NCBI GenBank assembly: GCA_020633205.1
Contig: JACKEB010000010.1
Location: forward strand, 1,488,001 to 1,552,000
Source: Polyangiaceae bacterium
GTDB taxonomy: Bacteria; Myxococcota_A; Polyangia; Polyangiales; Polyangiaceae
Length of the DNA: 64,000 nucleotides
Direction: 5' to 3'
Part shown: positions 28,400 through 36,702 of the stretch, one piece after another
Numbering within the stretch: position 1 is the stretch's first letter
How the letters are laid out: each line of letters begins with the position of its first letter
Made by a program: the position numbers and the translations under genes
The notes under the pieces: model-generated
Databases searched by the model: none
Told to the model about the DNA's origin: nothing
What the model saw: only the letters and a program-made list of their open reading frames with translations

Positions 28400-29764
28400 T
28401 CAGAGGTCGGTGATCTGGTAGTCCTTGATCTTGTAGAGCAGCGCGCGGTGGCTGATCTCCAGGATTTCCGCAGCGCGAGTGCGGTTGCCCTTGGTCTTCT
28501 GGAGCGCTCGTCGAATCAGGATCTCTTCGATGATGCGTGTGGTCTTCTTCACGCTGAGCTCGCCGCTCTGCAACTGCAGCTGGATGGGGTCGCGTGCCTC
28601 ACGCACGCGCTCAGGCAGGTCGGTGGCCACGATTTGCTGCCCCTCGGAGAGCACCATGGCGCGCTCGATGGTGTTCTCGAGCTCGCGGACGTTTCCGGGC
28701 CAGCCGTATTCGTAGAGCAGCCGCCGTGCCTCGGTGTCGAGGCCGCGGATGGCGGTGCCGAGGCGCGCGTTGTTGCGGCTCACGAAGTGCTCGATGAGCA
28801 GCTGGATGTCTTCGCGGCGTTCGCGCAGCGGCGGCACGTGGATCGGCAAGACATTCAGTCGATAGAACAGGTCTTCGCGGAAGCGACCGGCCTGGGTCTC
28901 CTTCATCAAATCGCGATGAGTCGCCGCCACGATGCGCACGTCGATCTGCGTATCCTTGCTGTCGCCGACGCGGCGAATGGTCTCCTCCTCGAGCACGCGC
29001 AGGAGCTTCACCTGCAGGCCGAGAGGCAACTCGCCGATTTCATCCAAGAAGAGCGTGCCCTGATCGGCTTCCTCGAAGAGGCCACGGCGGTCACTCGAGG
29101 CGTCGGTGAACGCGCCCTTCTTGTGGCCGAACAGCTCACTCTCCAGGAGGTTTTCCGGGATGGCGCCGCAGTTCACGGCGACGAAGGGCTTGCCTGCCCG
29201 ACTACTGCGCCGATGCAGCGCCCGCGCTACGAGCTCCTTACCGACACCGCTCTCACCGGTGATCAACACCGTCGTCTTGTAGTCAGCGATCTTCGTGATG
29301 GTGCGGAAGATGCGCTCCATCTCGGCACTCTTCGCCAAGATGTCCTCGAACCGATGCTCCTTGCGCATCTCCTCACGCAACGCGCGATTCTCGCGCCTCA
29401 GCAGTTCACGCTCTTCAGCCTTCTTGAGGGTGAGCACGACCTCTTCCGGCTTGAACGGCTTCTGGATGTAGTCGTAGGCGCCTTGCTGCATCGCCTCGAG
29501 GGCAAGGTCCATGTTGCCGTAGGCGCTCATCACGATCACCGTCGCCTCGTGACCTTTGGCCTTGAGCGTGCTCAGCAGATCCAGACCATCGAGCTTCGGC
29601 ATGCGCACGTCGGTGATCACGACGTCGGGCCCAAAGGAGTCGACCAGCGTCAGCGCCTCTTCGCCGTCTCCCGCGGTCTCCACCTCATAGCCATTGCGCT
29701 TGAGCAGCGTGCGCAGCACGAGCCGCAGGTTCTCTTCATCGTCGACTACGAGTACTCGGCGCAC
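28400..29764 (-). CDS. sigma-54-dependent response regulator (NtrC family)
   Basis: 454 residues; GTG 29764 gives the usual RRVLVVDDEE start. The receiver domain (1-120) has the acidic pair D8/D9, phospho-acceptor D52 (VITDVRMP) and a conserved Lys in YIQKPF. The AAA+ domain (about 140-370) has Walker A GESGVGKE and Walker B LFLDEIGE. The sigma-54 loop is GAFTDA instead of the canonical GAFTGA, a variant seen in natural activators. The C-terminus is a Fis-type helix-turn-helix (RTRAAEILEISHRALLYKIK). No histidine kinase gene is beside it, so its partner is elsewhere (orphan). Confidence 0.93.
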   Translation of the reverse strand: MRRVLVVDDEENLRLVLRTLLKRNGYEVETAGDGEEALTLVDSFGPDVVITDVRMPKLDGLDLLSTLKAKGHEATVIVMSAYGNMDLALEAMQQGAYDYIQKPFKPEEVVLTLKKAEERELLRRENRALREEMRKEHRFEDILAKSAEMERIFRTITKIADYKTTVLITGESGVGKELVARALHRRSSRAGKPFVAVNCGAIPENLLESELFGHKKGAFTDASSDRRGLFEEADQGTLFLDEIGELPLGLQVKLLRVLEEETIRRVGDSKDTQIDVRIVAATHRDLMKETQAGRFREDLFYRLNVLPIHVPPLRERREDIQLLIEHFVSRNNARLGTAIRGLDTEARRLLYEYGWPGNVRELENTIERAMVLSEGQQIVATDLPERVREARDPIQLQLQSGELSVKKTTRIIEEILIRRALQKTKGNRTRAAEILEISHRALLYKIKDYQITDL

Positions 29765-29889
29765 TATGCAAAAAATGCTAACTGCGCCGAAACTGGCATG
29801 CAAGAAGTTCCAGGTGGGCCCTGCAACCGGCGCCTAAGTGCCCCGACTTCATGGTCTATTGGCTGGCTGGATCTGCTAGGAAAGGCGCC

Positions 29890-31110
29890 ATGCTCGTCGG
29901 ACTCGACCAGATCGCAACGGGGCAATTCTCGGCCACCCGCCGCCGCCTCCGCAGCTCGCGCGTGGCGGTGCTCACTCACTCCGCAGCGACGGATCGCCGT
30001 GGCTACACGACGCTCGAGGCGCTCGAGGAGCTCGGCGTGCACCCGCGCGTCCTCTTCACGCCTGAGCACGGCCTCGACGGAGCAGCCCAAGCGCAAGAGC
30101 CAGTGCCGAGCCCTGACGGGAATGACAGCGAGTGGTCGCTGCGTTCGATCAGCCTGTACGGCGACACCAAGGAGTCACTGTCTCCGAGTGCGGATCAGCT
30201 GAGCGGCATCGATGTGCTGCTCGTCGATCTGTGCGACGTGGGCAGCCGCTACTACACGTACGTCTGGACCGCGTTGCTCGCGGCTCGCGCAGCGCGGGCC
30301 GCCGGCGTGCACACCTTGGTGCTCGACCGCCCGAATCCGATCAGCGGTGATCCGAGCTTGCTCGAAGGCGCACCCCAAGCAGAAGGCTTTCTGTCCTTCG
30401 TGGGTCTCGAGCCGATCCCGATCCGTCACTCGTTGACCCTCGGGGAAATCGTCGTGCGCTATTTGCAGCAAGACGGCGCAGAGCTGGGGCCTGAAGGCGC
30501 AGTGAGCGTGGTCCCAGTGCGCGGCTGGGAACGTCACAAGACTGCGCGCGCTTGGGGGCGCCCGTTCATTCCGCCGTCCCCCAACATGCCCAGCATCGAG
30601 ACCGCGCTGGTGTATCCGGGCGGATGCTTGCTCGAAGGCACGAACCTCTCGGAGGGGCGCGGCACCACCCTGCCCTTCCTCACCATCGGCGCACCGTTCC
30701 TCGACGCAGAGAAGTTCGCACACGCCATCCGCGACGCCGTGCTCCCGGGTGTGATTGCGCGTCCCGTTGGCTTCAAGCCCAGCTTCGACAAGTTCGCGGG
30801 TCAGCTGTGTGGCGGCGTGATGCTCCACGTGACTGACGAGCGGACTTTCCGCCCGGTAACGACGTATTTGACGCTGATCAACGCAGCGAAGACCCTCGCG
30901 CCCGACGACTTCCAGTTCACCACCGACCCCTACGAGTTCGAGACGGAGATCCCCGCTTTCGATCTCCTGACGGGCTCCAGCGCCGCGCGCGAGGCGATCT
31001 TGGAGGGCTCCAGCTCCACCCGCGTGGCCGAGCTTGTCGCTCCCGTGCCCGAGGAATGGCAACGGGCCGTCTGGCAAGCGGAGACCGACCTCGCCCGCGC
31101 CTTGGCCTGA
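29890..31110 (+). CDS. NamZ-like exo-beta-N-acetylmuramidase (DUF1343/GH171)
   Basis: 406 residues from ATG 29890. The pattern is that of DUF1343: RVAVLTHSAATDRRG, VLFTPEHGLDGAAQA, LVDLCDVGSRYYTYVWT, VLDRPNPISG, IPPSPNMPSIETALVYPGG and LEGTNLSEGRGTTLPF. Family members remove N-acetylmuramic acid from the non-reducing end of wall fragments. No signal peptide is seen, so it may act in the cytoplasm on imported muropeptides, in wall recycling. It is divergent from the sigma-54 regulator gene (125 bases apart) and convergent with the M24 peptidase. Confidence 0.88.
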   Translation: MLVGLDQIATGQFSATRRRLRSSRVAVLTHSAATDRRGYTTLEALEELGVHPRVLFTPEHGLDGAAQAQEPVPSPDGNDSEWSLRSISLYGDTKESLSPSADQLSGIDVLLVDLCDVGSRYYTYVWTALLAARAARAAGVHTLVLDRPNPISGDPSLLEGAPQAEGFLSFVGLEPIPIRHSLTLGEIVVRYLQQDGAELGPEGAVSVVPVRGWERHKTARAWGRPFIPPSPNMPSIETALVYPGGCLLEGTNLSEGRGTTLPFLTIGAPFLDAEKFAHAIRDAVLPGVIARPVGFKPSFDKFAGQLCGGVMLHVTDERTFRPVTTYLTLINAAKTLAPDDFQFTTDPYEFETEIPAFDLLTGSSAAREAILEGSSSTRVAELVAPVPEEWQRAVWQAETDLARALA

Positions 31111-31128
31111 CGCAGTATCTCCGGAAGT

Positions 31129-31150
31129 ATTTTTGGGGGAGAGGCGCGCC
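31129..31150 (+). repeat. G-rich intergenic motif copy
   Basis: ATTTTTGGGGGAGAGGCGCG, between two convergent genes. Confidence 0.5.
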
Positions 31151-31182
31151 GCAAGGTCAGCGCGCCCGACTGCACCCCACGC

Positions 31183-32610
31183 TCAGCCTTGCATCGCCGC
31201 TTCGACGTCGCCCACCGACTTCGGAATGCCACGCGTCAGCACATCGCGCCCGGTCTCCGTCACCAGCACGTCGTCCTCGATGCGGATCCCGCGCACGTCG
31301 TCGTACTTCGCGAGCTCATCCCAGTTCACGAGATCCGCGAGCTTGCCCGCTGCGTCGCGCTCGGTGAGTCCGGGGATCTGATAGAAGCCAGGTTCGATGG
31401 TGACCGCCATGCCTGGCTCGAGATCGCGATCGAGGCGCAAGTAGCGATCTCCAGCACCCGGTAGGCGAGAGCGCCCGGGCGCGTACCCCGCGCGGTCCCC
31501 CAGATCTTCCATGTCGTGGACATCCAGCCCAAGCAGGTGCCCAACTCCGTGGGGAAAGAAGAGCCCCGCGAGGCCAGCTTCGTAGCACTCTTGAGGGTCA
31601 CCCTTCACGATGCCGAGCGCGCCGAGACCAGCGAGCAACGTCCGCCCGGCGTGGCGATGAATTTCCAAGTAGCGCACCCCCGGGGCGACACGCTCGATGG
31701 CAGAAACCTCCGTCGCCAGCACCACTTCGTAGATCGCCTTTTGAGTGGCGCTGAAGCGCCCGCTCACGGGCCAGGTACGCGTGACGTCGCCTGCCCACCC
31801 CTCAGCAGTCTCTGCGCCGACGTCCGCGAGGAGTAGATCCCGCGCTCCGAGCAAGTGGTGATGTTGCTCGTTGTGCAGCACTTCCCCATGCACGGTGACG
31901 ATCGAGTTGTAGCTGGTGGTCATGCCCGCGGCGATGATCGGCTGCTCCATTGCCGCGCGGATCACTGCTTCACGGAGCCCAGGGCGGGTGGCCGCCATGC
32001 CAGCGCGGTGCGCGCGCTCCGTCACCACCGCGGCCTGACGTAGCTGGAAAACGGCGGCTTCATCATGACGCAGCCGGAGCTCGATCAACGCGTCCCCAAG
32101 CGGAGCCGCGTCTGCTTCCAGCTTATCTCCGCCACCCCCGACGATCTCGCGGTCCAGCTTCTCGAGCAGCCACATGGCTGTGTCGACGTCTTGCGGGGGA
32201 ATGAGCACGACGTCAGACGACGCTTTCAGCTCGTCAAGCGGGCGCACCGGCAAACCCAGCTCGCCGGAGAGCTCCTCGAGGCTCGGCACGGGACCAGTCC
32301 AGAGCGCATCCGACGCATCCGCGGGCTTGGCAAAGAGCGTCCACTCTCCACGTGACAACACCAAGACAGCGCCCTCGAGGTGCCGTCCGACGAGGTAGAG
32401 GAAGTGGCTCTCAGCACGAAAACGGTAACGATTGTGGGGAAAGTTCCGCGGTCGAGAGTAGCCAGCAACGAGCCACACCGGCGCTTGCCAAGAGCTAGGC
32501 AGCAGCGCCAGCAGGCGCGCTCTGCGGGCCGAGAATGCGGCCGCAGGAGAAGGCTCTGTCCAAGACAAAGTCGCTGACAGACCAGCGCTGGGGTGATTCA
32601 TGCCTGGCAT
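31183..32610 (-). CDS. M24-family Xaa-Pro aminopeptidase (PepP type)
   Basis: 475 residues with the N-terminal creatinase-like domain (PRNFPHNRYRFRAESHFLYL, as in AMP_N) and a C-terminal pita-bread domain. Metal ligands are visible in DVGAETAEGWAGDVTRTWP (two Asp), FFPHGVGHLLGLDVHD (His), GMAVTIEPGFY (Glu) and GIRIEDDVLV (Glu), so all five positions are kept. It should remove an N-terminal residue before proline. Cytoplasmic. ATG 32601 is an alternative start nine bases in. It is convergent with the NamZ-like gene and divergent from the bufferin operon. Confidence 0.92.
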   Translation of the reverse strand: MPGMNHPSAGLSATLSWTEPSPAAAFSARRARLLALLPSSWQAPVWLVAGYSRPRNFPHNRYRFRAESHFLYLVGRHLEGAVLVLSRGEWTLFAKPADASDALWTGPVPSLEELSGELGLPVRPLDELKASSDVVLIPPQDVDTAMWLLEKLDREIVGGGGDKLEADAAPLGDALIELRLRHDEAAVFQLRQAAVVTERAHRAGMAATRPGLREAVIRAAMEQPIIAAGMTTSYNSIVTVHGEVLHNEQHHHLLGARDLLLADVGAETAEGWAGDVTRTWPVSGRFSATQKAIYEVVLATEVSAIERVAPGVRYLEIHRHAGRTLLAGLGALGIVKGDPQECYEAGLAGLFFPHGVGHLLGLDVHDMEDLGDRAGYAPGRSRLPGAGDRYLRLDRDLEPGMAVTIEPGFYQIPGLTERDAAGKLADLVNWDELAKYDDVRGIRIEDDVLVTETGRDVLTRGIPKSVGDVEAAMQG

Positions 32611-32963
32611 CCTAGCGCGATCTAGCCCGCATGGAGTGCTGCCGTGGAGCGCTTACTCGCCCCACTTCAGAGCGTTTGCAGATCCAATCGCGCCGCTCGC
32701 TCGTAAGCGCCAAAGCCACCGAATGGGCGGTGGTATGCCTCGGAACGCGTCAGCCAGGCAACGCTCCGGCAGCCGCGCGAAGCAACCCATCAGAACCATT
32801 CTGCATGCGATTTGTTGAACGCTTTTCGGGGATCTGAAACCATGACTCGCCCTAACCGTAGGGGGGGAGGCCGAAGCACCGACAGGTCGGCTGCTTTGGG
32901 GGAGGCGGGCACGGCGTTCGTCGAACGTCGAGTCCGTCATCAATCAACAGGAGTGAGATTGAA
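32611..32963. other. intergenic promoter region of the bufferin operon, with hairpin
   Basis: No gene is seen. At 32874-32896 an imperfect hairpin (AAGCA-CCGAC / GTCGG-c-TGCTT) lies between two G-rich runs (32861 and 32897). It is in the probable 5' leader of bufA, so a regulatory leader is possible. AGGAG precedes ATG 32964 by about 9 bases. Confidence 0.45.
32836..32860 (+). promoter_or_regulatory. possible ECF-type promoter for bufABC
   Basis: GAAAC and CGTA are spaced 16 bases apart, the AAC/CGT hallmark of ECF sigma factor promoters. Known buf operons are often under ECF control. The motif is short, so chance is possible. Confidence 0.25.
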
Positions 32964-33212
32964 ATGAAGCTTGGAACCGCTATCGCGACCGCAGCCTCCG
33001 CAGGGCTGCTCTTGGGAACCATCGTGGCTTGTGGTGGCAACGCGCCCGACGCCGCTGCTCCAGACCCCGCCGCCGCCGCTGGCGAAAAGGCATGCTGCAA
33101 GGGCATGAACGAGTGCAGCGGCAAGGGCAGCTGCAAGACGGACGCAAACGAGTGCGCCGGCAAGAACGAGTGCAAGGGCAAGGGCGGCTGCAACGCGCAC
33201 TGCCCCAAGTGA
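32964..33212 (+). CDS. bufA: bufferin-type RiPP precursor (Cys-rich, exported)
   Basis: 82 residues. A signal sequence (GTAIATAASAGLLLGTIVAC, with a possible lipobox at C23) is followed by an Ala/Pro linker and a Cys/Lys/Gly core with eight Cys (C44, C45, C51, C57, C64, C70, C76, C80). The core repeats NEC-x-GK-x-x-C three times (residues 49, 62, 68). The MNIO enzyme and DUF2063 partner that follow identify the system. In studied bufferins the enzyme converts core Cys to thiooxazole, and the exported peptide binds copper. Which Cys are modified here is not known. The ending HCPK keeps one more metal-binding pair. Confidence 0.85.
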   Translation: MKLGTAIATAASAGLLLGTIVACGGNAPDAAAPDPAAAAGEKACCKGMNECSGKGSCKTDANECAGKNECKGKGGCNAHCPK

Positions 33213-33254
33213 GCGACTACGCTGCCAACACCCTCGGGTGACGGCAGACAAAAG

Positions 33255-33290
33255 CGAGGGGCGATCCAAACGGATCGCCCCTCGTTTGCG
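33255..33290 (+). terminator. strong hairpin between bufA and bufB (attenuator-like)
   Basis: A perfect 13-bp stem CGAGGGGCGATCC/GGATCGCCCCTCG with an AAAC loop, followed by TTTGCG. It lies 42 bases after the precursor stop, inside the operon. It should end most transcripts or protect the 3' end, giving far more precursor than enzyme mRNA. Confidence 0.8.
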
Positions 33291-33375
33291 TAGGGCACCT
33301 AGTCGCTAGCAGCGCCCTGTTCCCGGCGGGGATTCTTGCTAGCACGAGCGTGAATGCAGCGGAGAACCGAAAGCC

Positions 33376-34374
33376 ATGTCTGAAACCATCGCACCTCGCC
33401 TAGGCGTCCCCGACCACGGAGTCGGCATCGGTCTGCGCGTGCCGCACTATCGCACCATCTTGGAGACTCGTCCGAGCGTGGACTTCTTCGAGGTGATCTC
33501 GGAGAACTTCATGGTCCCAGGGGGCAAGCCCCGCTACCACCTGGAGGCGGTGCTCGAGTCCTACAAGATAATTCAGCACGGCGTTTCCCTAGGGATAGGC
33601 TCACCTGACCCGCTCGATATGGACTACTTGAAGCGCCTGAAGGAGCTGGTGCGCGTCGTGAAGCCGGCGTGGTTGAGCGACCACTTCTGCTGGGGCGCTG
33701 CGGACGGCGTGAACATCCACGACCTCTTGCCACTGCCCTACACCAGGGCGGCGGTCGCTCGCGTCGTCGAGCGCGCGAAGATGGTGCAAGACTTCCTCGA
33801 GGTGCGCTTCGCGCTCGAAAACACCTCGAGCTACCTGAGCTACACCTCGAGCCAGATGTCGGAGTGGGACTTCGTGAGCGAAGTGGTGGAGCGAGCAGAC
33901 ATTGGCCTGATGTTCGACGTGAACAATGTCTTCGTGTCCGCCTACAATCACGGCTTCGACCCGTACGACTTCATTCACCACGTGCCTCACGAGCGCATCG
34001 TTCAGATCCACCTTGCTGGGCACACGAACCTCGGTACGCACATCATCGACACCCACTCTGGCCACGTGATCGACGCCGTTTGGGATTTGTACCGCGAGAC
34101 CATCGAGCTGACTGGAGCCGTATCCACGCTGATTGAGTGGGACGACGAAATCCCGGAGCTCTCCGTCGTGCTCCAGGAGGCCGAGCGCGCCCGCGAGGTA
34201 CGGCAGGCGGCGCTCGACGCTCGCGCTTTGCGTGAGAGCAAAGGCGAGCCCACGTCACCGAGCTACGTGCCTCACCCCCCGCCCCGTCCGATCCGTGTCG
34301 AGGAGGCTCAGCACGGCTGGAGTGTTGGCGGGCCGAGAGAGCATGCGAGCCAAGAGGCCGGGAGCGTCGCGTGA
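33376..34374 (+). CDS. bufB: MNIO-family (DUF692) multinuclear iron oxidative enzyme
   Basis: 332 residues of the DUF692 TIM-barrel family (MbnB/BufB relatives). Conserved metal-site stretches are present: FFEVISENFM, LSDHFCWG, ALENTSSY, FDVNNVFVSA, QIHLAGH, IDTHSGHV and LIEWDDEIPE. The family uses two or three iron ions and O2 to rebuild Cys residues of a peptide into heterocycles. It follows the precursor gene and overlaps bufC by 4 bases (ATGA-type), so B and C are translationally coupled. A tail of about 40 residues, rich in Pro/Arg/Glu, extends beyond the barrel. Confidence 0.93.
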   Translation: MSETIAPRLGVPDHGVGIGLRVPHYRTILETRPSVDFFEVISENFMVPGGKPRYHLEAVLESYKIIQHGVSLGIGSPDPLDMDYLKRLKELVRVVKPAWLSDHFCWGAADGVNIHDLLPLPYTRAAVARVVERAKMVQDFLEVRFALENTSSYLSYTSSQMSEWDFVSEVVERADIGLMFDVNNVFVSAYNHGFDPYDFIHHVPHERIVQIHLAGHTNLGTHIIDTHSGHVIDAVWDLYRETIELTGAVSTLIEWDDEIPELSVVLQEAERAREVRQAALDARALRESKGEPTSPSYVPHPPPRPIRVEEAQHGWSVGGPREHASQEAGSVA

Positions 34375-35222
34375 GCCTCGAACTGGACCCCGCGGAAACG
34401 CAAGAGCTGGACGAACTGCAGCGCTGGATGGCCGTCAAGCTGAGGGAGCTGCGCGGCTTGCCAAAGAGCCCCGAGACCTCAGCGCTATCTCGCGAGCGCT
34501 TCACTGGAAACGACCGGCTGAAACCCGTTGAGCAGCTGGAGATCTATCGTCAGCAGTTTTGGCTCCGCCACACGAGCGCGCTGCTCGAAGACTTTCCAGG
34601 GTTGAGCGGCGTGCTCGGGCAGGCCGACTGGGAGCGCTTGATCGAGAGCTACTTGCTCGAGCAGCCGCCGACCAGCTTCACGCTCCGCGACCTCGGCGCG
34701 CTGTTACCTGCCCATGTCGCGAACTCCGAGTGGCTCGCTTCCCGAGAGCTGTGTGAAGACATGGCGAAGCTCGAGTGGGCCTACGTTGAGCTTTTCGACG
34801 CGGCTCTGTTGCCGCCAGTGTCCGCGGAGAAGATCGCCAGCGTGCCAGAGGATGCGTGGAATACAGCGCGGCTAGTCTTGCAGCCGAGCCTGCAGTTCGT
34901 TTCCTCGAGGTACCCAGTAGCCGAGCTACGGCTCACGCTGCGCAAGTCTCAGGGCGAACACCACAGCGGAGCAATCGCGCTACCGGAGGCCAAGGCTGAG
35001 CGGCTGGTGTTGTATCGCCGCGGAAACGAGATGTACCGTGAGCCGCTGAGCCACGCGAGCTTCGCTCTGCTCCTCGAGCTGCAGGGCGGCGCGCCATTGC
35101 TGGCCGCCTGTGAGGCCGTGGGCAGCGAACTGCCTGAGGCAGCGAGCGAGGTCGAGTCGCAGATCGGTCCATGGTTTCAGCGTTGGGCGTCCCTCGGCTG
35201 GGTCGTCGACGTGGAGGTCTGA
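34371..35222 (+). CDS. bufC: DUF2063 partner protein of the MNIO enzyme
   Basis: 283 residues. The N-terminal half matches DUF2063 (LEIYRQQFWLRHTSALLEDF, then YLLEQPPTSFTLRDLGALLP and LEWAYVELFDA). The C-terminal half is an alpha/beta winged domain (LVLYRRGNEMYREPLSHASF). Such proteins bind the precursor leader or core and hand it to the MNIO enzyme. It overlaps bufB by 4 bases and ends the operon, with an intrinsic terminator just downstream. Confidence 0.92.
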   Translation: MSLELDPAETQELDELQRWMAVKLRELRGLPKSPETSALSRERFTGNDRLKPVEQLEIYRQQFWLRHTSALLEDFPGLSGVLGQADWERLIESYLLEQPPTSFTLRDLGALLPAHVANSEWLASRELCEDMAKLEWAYVELFDAALLPPVSAEKIASVPEDAWNTARLVLQPSLQFVSSRYPVAELRLTLRKSQGEHHSGAIALPEAKAERLVLYRRGNEMYREPLSHASFALLLELQGGAPLLAACEAVGSELPEAASEVESQIGPWFQRWASLGWVVDVEV

Positions 35223-35234
35223 TCTACCAACGCG

Positions 35235-35260
35235 AAAACCCGCCAAACGGCGGGCTTTGT
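35235..35260. terminator. bidirectional intrinsic terminator (bufC / SMB-like lipoprotein gene)
   Basis: CCCGCC-AAAC-GGCGGG, with AAAA on the left and CTTTGTT on the right, between two convergent genes. The 20 bases before and within it recur at 36655. Confidence 0.85.
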
Positions 35261-35283
35261 TGCGCTCCTTCCTGAAGCGTTGC

Positions 35284-36442
35284 TCAGGGACAAGCCGTAG
35301 CGTAGTCCGAGCAGCAGTCGCCGTTCGCAACGCACGCGGAGTCGCAATAGCAGTTCTCGTTGGGGAATGAAGCGCCATCGCCACAGAAACCGACACAGCT
35401 GTCGTCGGGGGGCGTCGCGATCGCGGTGGTCATCGTCGGCGAGGCGATGGTGTAGCAGTCTCCTCCCGGAAGCACGACCGAGTGGTTGTTGGCGTTGAAC
35501 GCGATCTCGCTCAGGGTGACATTGTCCATCGTGAGCTCAACCGTGCCGGTACTCGGCAGAGTGCCTACGGTGAGTGTGCCAGACGTCTGAAAGAAGACCT
35601 TCTGGCTACCGCTGCTGCCCACGTCTTGGAGCATTCGCAGACACTGATAGCAGTACGCGTAGTCGTCGTTGACTCCAGGCTCGGCCAAATTGAAGGTCCC
35701 AACACCGTCCCAGTAGAACTCGAAGAACAGGATATCCTGGAGTCCGCCGCCGATGTTGGGAGCAGCCGTGTAGTACACCCACGCGCTCGGATCGTTGGTC
35801 AGGTAGACAGGTGTCACCGAGATCTCGGTGCAGTTGCCGCTCATGCCGCCCGTGCCGCCAGTGCCGCCGGTGCCACCAGTGCCTCCGGCTCCACCCGTCG
35901 TGCCGCCACTGCCGCCGGTTCCAGCTCCGCCAGTGGTCCCACCGGCTCCACCAGTTGTTCCGGCGCTGCCGCCAGTCGTGCCTGCGCTGCCGCCAGTCGT
36001 GCCTGCGCTGCCGCCAGTCGTGCCTGCGCTGCCGCCAGTCGTGCCTGCGCTGCCGCCAGTCGTGCCTGCGCTGCCGCCAGTCGTGCCTGCGCTGCCGCCA
36101 GTCGTGCCTGCGCTGCCGCCACCCGTTGTGTGCGCCTGTTGTGCTGCCAGCTCCAGTCGTGCCTGCGCTGCCGCCGGTCGCGCCACTAACGCCGCCGGTT
36201 CCACCAGTCATCCCCCCGACGCCACCCGAGGTCGCACCAGTACCGCCGTTGGCGATGAGTGTGCCTCCCGATCCACCGTTCTGGATTCCCGCGGAACCGG
36301 CGTTCCCCGCGGAACCACCCGAGCCGGCGCTTCCTGAAGTACCGCCGGAGCCGCCGGAGCCGCCGCTCTTGCCATCACTCGAGCAGCCCTGGAGCGCAAT
36401 CAGACCACCAAAGAAAACCGGGACTAGGTTCAAGCGTTTCAT
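35284..36442 (-). pseudogene. lipoprotein with Gly/Thr repeats and somatomedin-B-like C-terminus, frameshifted
   Basis: The start is ATG 36442 (MKRLNLVPVFFGGLIALQGC, a good lipobox), followed by a GGSGG-type linker. The frame that follows into 36131 turns into Trp/Arg repeats, whereas the neighbouring frame continues with GGSAGTT units and a complete C-terminal domain. One extra base near 36131 (minus strand GGCGCACACAACGGG) explains this. The C-terminal domain begins CTEISVTPVYL and ends with an eight-Cys pattern CVGFC, CYCD, C, GDCCSDY, C like somatomedin B. It may be inactivated, phase-variable or a sequencing error. It is a paralog of the next gene upstream, with an identical terminator. 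Confidence 0.7.
35965..36111 (-). repeat. seven tandem 21-bp units coding GGSAGTT
   Basis: Seven near-perfect copies of a 21-bp unit, with a part copy at 36112. Gain or loss of whole units keeps the frame; the frameshift lies just outside the array. Confidence 0.9.
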
Positions 36443-36654
36443 GGAAAGACTCCCAACTGGCCGCGCAACACGCAAAAGCGGCTCACAGCACGAAATCCCG
36501 GACACCAAGCAGCCCGAGCACGGTGCGAGCTTCTGTCACACTCGCGGCATCCCTGCCAGCCCTTTGGGCTGGAACGCATGCTCAACACGTCGACGCATGC
36601 TCGCGTTGTACGAAGCGCGCCATTGCGTGCGCGTCCATGCGGTCCTTGAACGCG

Positions 36655-36680
36655 AAAACCCGCCAAACGGCGGGTTTTCT
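36655..36680. terminator. intrinsic terminator of the second SMB-like lipoprotein gene
   Basis: CCCGCC-AAAC-GGCGGG flanked by AAAA and TTTT, with the same upstream bases (AACGCGAAAA) as the terminator at 35235. It is 23 bases from the stop codon of the minus-strand gene. Confidence 0.88.
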
Positions 36681-36702
36681 GAACTGTGCGCGTCCTCCGA
36701 GA

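Noticed and set aside
28202..30202. A 666-residue plus-strand frame antisense to the sigma-54 regulator
   Set aside because: It is the mirror frame of a clear NtrC-type gene. It is rich in Leu/Ala/His/Arg and has no domain.
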